Shown: positions 57,682 to 64,000 of the stretch, in pieces
Position numbering within the stretch: position 1 is the stretch's first letter
Layout of the letters: each line of letters begins with the position of its first letter
Assembly: GCF_007830635.1 (NCBI RefSeq)
Contig: NZ_VLLA01000019.1
Span: forward strand, 111,442-175,441
Origin: Bradyrhizobium huanghuaihaiense
GTDB lineage: Bacteria > Pseudomonadota > Alphaproteobacteria > Rhizobiales > Xanthobacteraceae
Direction: 5' to 3'
DNA length: 64,000 bases
Notes under the pieces: generated by a model
The model's database searches: none
Seen by the model: only the letters and a program-made list of their open reading frames with translations
What the model was told of the DNA's origin: nothing
Program-made: the position numbers and the translations under genes

Positions 57682-59943
57682 TCAACGCTGCGTCAGCAAC
57701 TCCTCGATCCGGATCGGGAAGCGGCGGACGCGTACGCCGGTCGCGTGCCAGACGGCGTTGGCGACCGCACCGGCACTGCCGGTGATGCCGATCTCACCGA
57801 CACCCTTGATGCCGAGAGCATTCACATGCGGATCGTGCTCCTCGACCGTGATCACATCGAGCGGCGGCACGTCGGCATTCACGGGGATGTGGTACTCGCC
57901 GAGATTAGCGTTCATGATCCGCCCGCTGCGCCGATCGGTGATGGCTTCCTCGTGCAGCGCGAAGGACAGGCCCCAGATCATGCCGCCGAACAGCTGGCTC
58001 TTCACCAGATGCGGATTGACGATGCGTCCCGCTGCGAAGGCGCCGACCATGCGGCTGACGCGGACCTGGCCGAGCTCGGGATCGACCTTCACCTCCGCGA
58101 ACACCGCGCCGTGGGCGTGCATCGCATACTGCTCCATCGCCGCGGGGTTCGGCGCGCCGGTGCCGCGGGCCTCGACCTCGGCAACGCCGGCACGCGCGAG
58201 GATCTCCGCATAGCTCTCGCTGCGGCTCTCGTCGTCACGCCGGATCAGCCTGCCGTCCCGCGCGATCACACCGGCATTGCCGGCGCCGAACAGCGGCGAG
58301 CGCTCATCATTGGTGGCGAGATCGGCAAGCTTTGCGATCACGGCCGCGCCGGCACTGTGGATCGCGGCACCCGCGGTTGCCGTGTGCGCCGAGCCGCCGG
58401 CGATGCCGGCATCGGGCAGGTCAGACGTGCCGGCCTTGAAGTCCACGCGGTCGATATCGAGACCGACGGCATCGGCCGCGATCTGCGCCAGCGCCGTCCA
58501 GGCGCCCTGCCCCATGTCGTGCGCGCCGATCTCCATCGCGCCCGAGCCGTCGCGGCGGAGCACAGCGCGCGCCTCGGCCTGGAACATCAGCGCGGGGAAC
58601 GTCGCGGTGCCCATCCCCCAGCCGACCAGAAGTCCGGCATCGTCGCGCATCTGTCTCGGCTGGAGCGAGCGCTTCGCCCAGCCGAAACGCGCTGCGCCCT
58701 GATCGTAACAGGCGCGCAGCGCTTTCGAGGAGAACGGTCTTCCCGTCATCGGCTCGACCTCGGCGTAGTTCTTGAGGCGGAACGCGAGCGGGTCGATGCC
58801 GCAGGCCCAGGCCATCTCGTCGATCGCGCTCTCGAGCGCGATCGAGCCGGTCGCCTCCCCCGGCGCGCGCATGAACAGCGGCGTGCCGGTGTTGACGCGC
58901 ACCGCGTCATGCGAGGTGCGGATCGCGGGCGCCGCATAGAGCGTGTGCGAGGCGTCGGCCGCGGGCTCGTAGAAATCGTCGAAGGTGCTCGACACGGTCC
59001 TTGCATGATGATCGAGCGCGGTCAGACGCCCCTCCCCATCGGCACCGATGCGCAAGCGCTGCCTCGTCGGCGCGCGGTGACCGACCGGGCCGTACATCTG
59101 CTCGCGGCGCAGCACCAGCTTGACCGGCCTGCCGACGAGTTTTGCCGCCATGATGCCGAGCGTTGGCGGCCCGGCCATCAATCCCTTGGAGCCGAAGCCG
59201 CCGCCGAGGAACGGGCTGCGGATGTGGATCTTGTCGTGCGCGATGCCGAACAATTCGGCGATGCGCGCCAGCGACAGCATCAGGCCCTGGGTCGGCATGT
59301 CGATCTGCAGACGGTCGCCGTCCCAGGAGGCAACGATCGCATGCGGCTCCATCGCGTTGTGATATTGCGGCGGCGTCTCGTAAGTCGCGTCGATCTGCTT
59401 TTCAGCCGTGGCGAGGCCAGCCTCGACATCGCCGCGGTGGCTTTCCGTGGGATTGCCGACACCGACGACCGGCGGCACGAAGCTTTCGCCGGCATCGAGC
59501 CCCACGAGCGCCGGCAACGTTTCGTAACGCGGCGCCAGCAGCAGCGCGCCTTCCGTCGCCGCCTCCAGCGTCTCGGCAATCACGACGGCGATCGGCTGAT
59601 TGGCGTAGCGGACCTCATGGCTTTGCAACACCTCCATCCGAAACACGAACGGATTGGTCTTGATTTCAGGATCGATTGCGAGCTCAGGCTTGTGGTCCGG
59701 CGTCATGACGTCGACGACGCCGGGATGGCGCTTGGCTGCTGCGACATCGAGCGAGACCACGCGGCCGCGCGAAATGCTCGCGACCGCCATCACCGCAAAC
59801 AGCATGCCGGGCGGATGATTGTCGGCGGCGTAGGTCGCCTGCCCCTTGACCTTGAGGACGCCGTCGCGGCGGGTCAGCGGCTGGCCGATGTTCGAGCCGT
59901 GCCGCAAATGAGCGGGCGCGCTGGTGAGATTGAGCTCAGGCAT
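57682..59943 (-). CDS. Molybdenum hydroxylase large subunit (xanthine dehydrogenase family, PaoC/YagR-like)
   Basis: 753 residues. Landmarks: RRDGVLKVKGQATYAADNHP, FLGGGFGSKGLMAGPPTLGI (Gly-rich loop), MRAPGEATGSIALESAID (replacing the R of xanthine dehydrogenase), GAHDMGQGAWTALAQIAADAV and the catalytic Glu in IKGVGEIGITGSAGAVANAV. It carries the molybdopterin cytosine dinucleotide cofactor and oxidises aldehydes or N-heterocycles. The order small-medium-large on one strand matches paoABC/yagTSR. Starts within the last eight bases of the FAD subunit gene. No cofactor-insertion gene is seen here. Confidence 0.93.
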   Translation of the reverse strand: MPELNLTSAPAHLRHGSNIGQPLTRRDGVLKVKGQATYAADNHPPGMLFAVMAVASISRGRVVSLDVAAAKRHPGVVDVMTPDHKPELAIDPEIKTNPFVFRMEVLQSHEVRYANQPIAVVIAETLEAATEGALLLAPRYETLPALVGLDAGESFVPPVVGVGNPTESHRGDVEAGLATAEKQIDATYETPPQYHNAMEPHAIVASWDGDRLQIDMPTQGLMLSLARIAELFGIAHDKIHIRSPFLGGGFGSKGLMAGPPTLGIMAAKLVGRPVKLVLRREQMYGPVGHRAPTRQRLRIGADGEGRLTALDHHARTVSSTFDDFYEPAADASHTLYAAPAIRTSHDAVRVNTGTPLFMRAPGEATGSIALESAIDEMAWACGIDPLAFRLKNYAEVEPMTGRPFSSKALRACYDQGAARFGWAKRSLQPRQMRDDAGLLVGWGMGTATFPALMFQAEARAVLRRDGSGAMEIGAHDMGQGAWTALAQIAADAVGLDIDRVDFKAGTSDLPDAGIAGGSAHTATAGAAIHSAGAAVIAKLADLATNDERSPLFGAGNAGVIARDGRLIRRDDESRSESYAEILARAGVAEVEARGTGAPNPAAMEQYAMHAHGAVFAEVKVDPELGQVRVSRMVGAFAAGRIVNPHLVKSQLFGGMIWGLSFALHEEAITDRRSGRIMNANLGEYHIPVNADVPPLDVITVEEHDPHVNALGIKGVGEIGITGSAGAVANAVWHATGVRVRRFPIRIEELLTQR

Positions 59944-60987
59944 GGATGGCTCCGGACATGGAGGCAAAGGGAGAAGCCGGCAGCGCGGGGATACGCGCGG
60001 GCGCACCGGCAGCGGCGAGTAGCAGCGCGCGCACGACGATGCGGCGCGCCAGCTCGATCTTGAAGGCGTTGTCGCCGGACGCCTTTGCCTCGGTGAGCGC
60101 GCGCCAGGCGGCTTCCTGGAAGGCGTCGGCCGTCGGCGCGACACCCCTCAGAACGTCCTCCGCGGCACGGGCACGCCAGGGCTTTGCGGCGACACCACCG
60201 AGCGCAAGCCGCGCTTCGGCGATCTTGCCGTTCTCGATCCGCAACGCAGCCGCAGCCGAGACGACGGCAAAGGCATAGGAGGTGCGTTCGCGAACCTTGA
60301 GGTAACGCGCGTGCGCGGCGAAGCCGCGCGCTGCGGGCGGCAGGCGCACGGCGACGATGAGGTCGCCGGGCTCGAGCGCCGACTCACGCTCGGGCGTATT
60401 GCCGGGCAGGCGGTGCAGCGCGTCGAGCGCGATCTCGCGCCGGCCGCTCCTGCCTTCGATCTCGACGACGGCATCGAGTGCGACCAGCGGCACGCAGAAG
60501 TCGGACGGATGCGTGGCGATGCAGCTCTCGCTCCAGCCGAGTACGGCATGGCCGCGGTTCTCGCCATCGCGGGCGTCGCAGCCGGAGCCGGCCTCGCGCT
60601 TGTTGCAGCGGCTGGCGGTGTCGTAGAAATACGCACAGCGGGTCCTCTGCAGCAGATTGCCGCCGACGGTGGCGGCGTTGCGCAATTGCGCCGACGCACC
60701 GGAGAGCAGCGCTTCGGCCACGGCGGGATGAGTCCTTGCGAATTCCGGATCATGCGCGAGATCAGCGTTGCTCACCAGCGCGCCGATGCGCAACGATCCG
60801 TCGGCGAGCGTCTCGATTTGATCGAGCCCGTGGAGATGCGTGACATCGACGAGGCGATCCGGACGGCTGATGCCGCCCTTCATCAGATCGAGCAGATTGG
60901 TGCCGGCGGCAAGATAAACGGCGCCCGGCTGCGCGGCGGCGGCAACGGCTTCAGTGACCGTGGCGGGCCTGACATAATCGAACGGTT

Positions 60988-60991
<4 letters not shown>
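59936..60991 (-). CDS. FAD-binding medium subunit with extra Cys cluster (PaoB/YagS-like)
   Basis: 351 residues. FAD motifs VYLAAGTNLLDLMKGG and AATVGGNLLQRTRC. The latter is followed by a Cys-rich insert (RCAYFYD, SRCNKREAGSGCDA, ESCIATHPSDF) that in E. coli PaoB binds a [4Fe-4S] cluster; all four Cys are present here. So the electron path is Mo, 2Fe-2S, FAD and an additional 4Fe-4S. Start ATG 60991 overlaps the 2Fe-2S gene by four bases. A longer open frame exists but is antisense to nothing useful. Confidence 0.9.
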
Positions 60992-61485
<494 letters not shown>

Positions 61486-61683
61486 ACAAGGCTCCGATCA
61501 GATATGGACATGGCTCATCGCGCAGCGCGCCACCGCCGTGGCCGCCGTCGATTTCGAATTGACCGGGCGGAGCCGGGCCAACGTCTCAGCGAAGATACGG
61601 AGGCACCCTCCGCTTAACAAGGGCCGCGGAAAAATATTTGGAATTCGTCAAAGCCCGAGCGCATACAACGCGATGCAGCCGGC

Positions 61684-61705
61684 CAAGGGTTCAACAAGGG
61701 TTCAA
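61684..61705. promoter_or_regulatory. Tandem 11-bp direct repeat in divergent promoter
   Basis: CAAGGGTTCAA at 61684-61694 and again at 61695-61705, with no gap, then TCTAACC so that GGTT-N6-AACC forms a small inverted repeat. It lies between the molybdenum hydroxylase operon and its divergent TetR gene; a regulator site is plausible. Confidence 0.45.
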
Positions 61706-61736
61706 TCTAACCAATTCGTGATCTACATTGCCTGAT

Positions 61737-62378
61737 ATGGACGACCACACCGACCAGACCCGAAAACCCCGCGCCGATGCCGTACGCAATCGCGAGCGCG
61801 TGCTCGAAGCGGCCAAGGCCGTGTTCAGCGCTGGCGGCCCCGAGGCGAGCCTGGAAGCCGTGGCCAAACGCGCCGGCGTCGGCATCGGCACGCTCTATCG
61901 GCATTTCCCGACGCGCGAGGATCTGTTCGAGGCGGTGTACCGGCGCGAGGTCGAGCAGCTCAGCGAGCTCGCCGAGCAGTTGAAGACTACGAAGGATCCG
62001 ATCGACGCGCTCAGGCGCTGGCTGCGCTCAGGTGTCGAATTCGTTGCCACCAAGAAGGGCATGGTGGCAGCCCTGGCACTCGCAGTGCAGAGCGGGTCCG
62101 AGCTGCATGCCTTCTCCTTCGAGCGGCTGACCACGGCGATCGGCTCGCTGCTCCATCGTGCCGTCGCGGCCGGCGAGATGCGCGCCGACATCAGTCCCGA
62201 GGACTTGCTGCGGGCGTTCTTCGGCATGTGCTACATGCACGACCAACCCGGCTGGCAGTCCTCGGTGCTGCGCATGCTCGACGTGTTCGTCGACGGTCTG
62301 CGGGTGCAGATGGCCGCCAAGGCCAAGCCGCGCCCCGCGGCGAGGTCAGCGAAGCCGGCGGTGAAACGGAAGCGATAG
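61737..62378 (+). CDS. TetR/AcrR family transcriptional regulator
   Basis: 213 residues. HTH region: RNRERVLEAAKAVFSAGGPE, SLEAVAKRAGVGIGTLYRHF, PTREDLFEAVYRREVEQL. The C-terminal domain has the TetR_C (SbtR-like) look (VEFVATKKGMVAALALAVQS). The C-terminal tail is Lys/Arg/Ala-rich. ATG 61737 is preferred; a TTG 9 bases upstream is in frame. Divergent from the molybdenum hydroxylase operon, which it likely represses in response to an aldehyde or heterocycle (inference). Confidence 0.9.
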   Translation: MDDHTDQTRKPRADAVRNRERVLEAAKAVFSAGGPEASLEAVAKRAGVGIGTLYRHFPTREDLFEAVYRREVEQLSELAEQLKTTKDPIDALRRWLRSGVEFVATKKGMVAALALAVQSGSELHAFSFERLTTAIGSLLHRAVAAGEMRADISPEDLLRAFFGMCYMHDQPGWQSSVLRMLDVFVDGLRVQMAAKAKPRPAARSAKPAVKRKR

Positions 62379-62444
62379 CACGCCCGTATTTACCAGAGGT
62401 CGTGCTAGGATCAGCATCGCCCGGATCCCAACGCGGAGCCTGTC

Positions 62445-62864
62445 ATGCGCATTGCCGCCTTGCTGATCGCTCTCACTGTTGTCCTTGGTATTGCGCTTGG
62501 CCCCGTCTCAACTCGCGCCGGCGATGTCTCGGCGGCACAGGGCGTCATTCAAGCCCAGGAACGGGCCTTTGCCCGCGACGATGCGGCCGCGGCCTATTCC
62601 TACGCCGCGCCGGCGATCAAGGAGATATTCCCCGGGCCCGACATCTTCATGTCCATGGTGCAGAACGGCTACGCGCCGGTCTATCGGCACAAGAGTTTTG
62701 AATTTGGCGAGAGCAAGAGCGAAGGCAGTTGGATCGCCCAGCGCGTCCATATCATTGATGCCAATGGCGAAGCCTGGGAGGCGCTCTACACGGTCGAGCA
62801 GCAGCCGGATGGCAGCTACAAGATCACCGGCTGTTCGTTACTGAAAGCAGGACAGGCCGTTTAA
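62445..62864 (+). CDS. DUF4864 family exported protein
   Basis: 139 residues. Signal peptide MRIAALLIALTVVLGIALGP, mature from about residue 26. Core: AAQGVIQAQERAFARDDAAA, YSYAAPAIKEIFPGPDIFMS, MVQNGYAPVYRHKSFEFGES and QPDGSYKITGCSLLKA, the DUF4864 pattern (SnoaL/NTF2-like fold). Function unknown. Its 3' end overlaps the convergent MFS gene by four bases. Confidence 0.85.
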   Translation: MRIAALLIALTVVLGIALGPVSTRAGDVSAAQGVIQAQERAFARDDAAAAYSYAAPAIKEIFPGPDIFMSMVQNGYAPVYRHKSFEFGESKSEGSWIAQRVHIIDANGEAWEALYTVEQQPDGSYKITGCSLLKAGQAV

Positions 62865-64000
62865 GTCGCAAAGCCCGGACCGGTCCTGACCGAGCCCATC
62901 CGCGAACGGATCAGCAGCAGCACGACGATGCCGATATTGAGCGCGTTCCAGGCAACGCCGTTGGCGAAGGCCGCACCGTAGGAGCCGGTGGCATCGAAGA
63001 TCACGCCCGAGACCCAGCCGCCGAACGACATGCCGAACACGGACGCGAAGATCACGATGCCGACGCGCGTCGCCGCTTCGCTCGCAGGCATCGCCTCGCG
63101 CACGATGATGGCGTAGCTCGGCACGATGCCGCCCTGGAACAGGCCGAACATCGCCGAGATGATATAAAGCGAGGTAAGGCTGTCGAAGAACAGATAGAAC
63201 ACCAGCGCAAAGCCTTGCGCCAGCGATCCCACCAGCAGCGTGCGGATGCCGCCGATCTTGTCGGCGAGATAGCCCGAGCCGATGCGGCTGACGATGCCGC
63301 AGCCCATCATCAGCGACAACATCTCGGCGCCGCGCGCGACGCCATAGCCGAGATCGCCGCAATAGGCGACGATGTGGACCTGCGGCATTGCCATCGCGAC
63401 GCAGCAGGAGATGCTGGCGATCGAGAGCAGCACCGTCAGCGTGTTGGTCGACAGCTTGAGATCGACCCGCGGCGGAGGTGCCTTGGCGTGGTCATGGACC
63501 GTGTCGTTACCCATCTGCGCGCGCAGGACCAGCACCAGGATCGTCATCAGGCCCACACAGACGAGGCCAATGCCGATATGGGTGGTGCGCCAGCCGATCG
63601 ACTGCATGCCCCAATTGACGATCGGGGGCCACATCGTGCCGGCGACATAATTGCCGCTGGCGACGATGGTCACGGCGAGGCCGCGATAACGCTCGAACCA
63701 GTGCGACGCCTCCGCCATCAGCGGCGCGAAGGTCGCCGATGTTCCTAGTCCGATCAGGAAATAGGCCGCGATGAACTGCCAGAGCTGCGTCGAAAGTCCC
63801 GCCAGCGTATTGGCGACACCGAGGAAGGCGATGCTGATCGCCATCGCCTGCACGATGCCGAACCGGTCCGTGATCTTGCCGGCGATCACGCCGCCAAGCC
63901 CGAAGCCGAACATCATCAGCGTGAAGGCCAGCGACACCGCACCGCGCGTCGCGGCGAATTCGGCCTGCACCACGGGAATCATGACGACGATCGCCCACAT
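62861..64000 (-). CDS. MFS transporter, N-terminus beyond window
   Basis: 379 residues visible, at least 11 membrane helices. The first full helices are VSLAFTLMMFGFGLGGVIAG followed by the MFS loop KITDRFGIVQAM; a second such loop is YLADKIGGIRTLLVG. About 25 N-terminal residues are probably missing, since the frame reaches the last base with half of helix 1. Resembles oxalate/formate antiporter-like (OFA) or monocarboxylate MFS proteins. Substrate unknown. Ends KT-free: RMGSVRTGPGFAT. Confidence 0.88.
   Translation of the reverse strand: MWAIVVMIPVVQAEFAATRGAVSLAFTLMMFGFGLGGVIAGKITDRFGIVQAMAISIAFLGVANTLAGLSTQLWQFIAAYFLIGLGTSATFAPLMAEASHWFERYRGLAVTIVASGNYVAGTMWPPIVNWGMQSIGWRTTHIGIGLVCVGLMTILVLVLRAQMGNDTVHDHAKAPPPRVDLKLSTNTLTVLLSIASISCCVAMAMPQVHIVAYCGDLGYGVARGAEMLSLMMGCGIVSRIGSGYLADKIGGIRTLLVGSLAQGFALVFYLFFDSLTSLYIISAMFGLFQGGIVPSYAIIVREAMPASEAATRVGIVIFASVFGMSFGGWVSGVIFDATGSYGAAFANGVAWNALNIGIVVLLLIRSRMGSVRTGPGFAT

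Overview
The window looks like chromosome from a Bradyrhizobium-type alphaproteobacterium (Hyphomicrobiales). This is inferred from high-GC coding sequence, many class III nucleotidyl cyclases, solute-binding proteins for organic and amino acids, and dispersed intergenic palindromes of a kind seen in that genus. I see no rRNA, tRNA, insertion sequence, phage or CRISPR. Nearly all sequence is coding; many real genes lie on the minus strand under long antisense open frames.

Layout. 1-4.1 kb: the 5' part of a repeat-rich, probably type I-secreted DUF5801 protein, a class III cyclase and three overlapping tiny genes. 4.5-11.4 kb: a second cyclase, a HutD/Ves protein, an orphan substrate-binding protein, a hydrolase with a divergent MarR gene, and a membrane-bound sensor cyclase. 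11.7-14.3 kb: a four-gene bufferin operon (peptide, MNIO enzyme, DUF2063 partner, DoxX) behind a good match to a SigF-type ECF promoter. 14.6-20.6 kb: a TetR-controlled divergent catabolic locus (SDR and CMD one way; substrate-binding protein, MBL hydrolase, TctC and VOC protein the other), with two strong palindromic operators between. 20.7-23.1 kb: a methyltransferase and an L,D-transpeptidase. 23.4-28.2 kb: a cell-surface polysaccharide locus (flippase, glycosyltransferase, Tat-exported GH10 glycosidase, DUF6492 protein).

28.3-41.4 kb is the most distinctive part. A 1156-residue SAM-cyclase-AAA-TPR regulator, coupled to a PCMT-like protein, is divergent from a 2148-residue nonribosomal peptide synthetase (A-T-C-A-T-C, no thioesterase). 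This is followed by a 55-residue Lys-rich protein, a phosphopantetheinyl transferase and a luciferase-like flavin oxidoreductase. The genes form a compact, apparently self-sufficient pathway. Its first A domain resembles acyl/aryl-CoA ligases, its second lacks the Asp that normally holds the amino group, and it ends in a condensation domain with an intact HHxxxDG motif. I do not recognise the product.

41.5-57.6 kb has an amine/gamma-glutamyl theme: acetylpolyamine amidohydrolase, gamma-glutamyltransferase, gamma-glutamylputrescine oxidase-like enzyme, polar amino acid ABC transporter, two XRE-cupin regulators, D-amino acid dehydrogenase and an omega-aminotransferase. Interspersed are beta-propeller proteins, an enoyl-CoA hydratase family protein and small proteins. 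57.7-61.5 kb: a three-gene molybdenum hydroxylase resembling PaoABC/YagTSR but without a Tat leader, with a divergent TetR gene. The window ends with a DUF4864 protein and a truncated MFS transporter.
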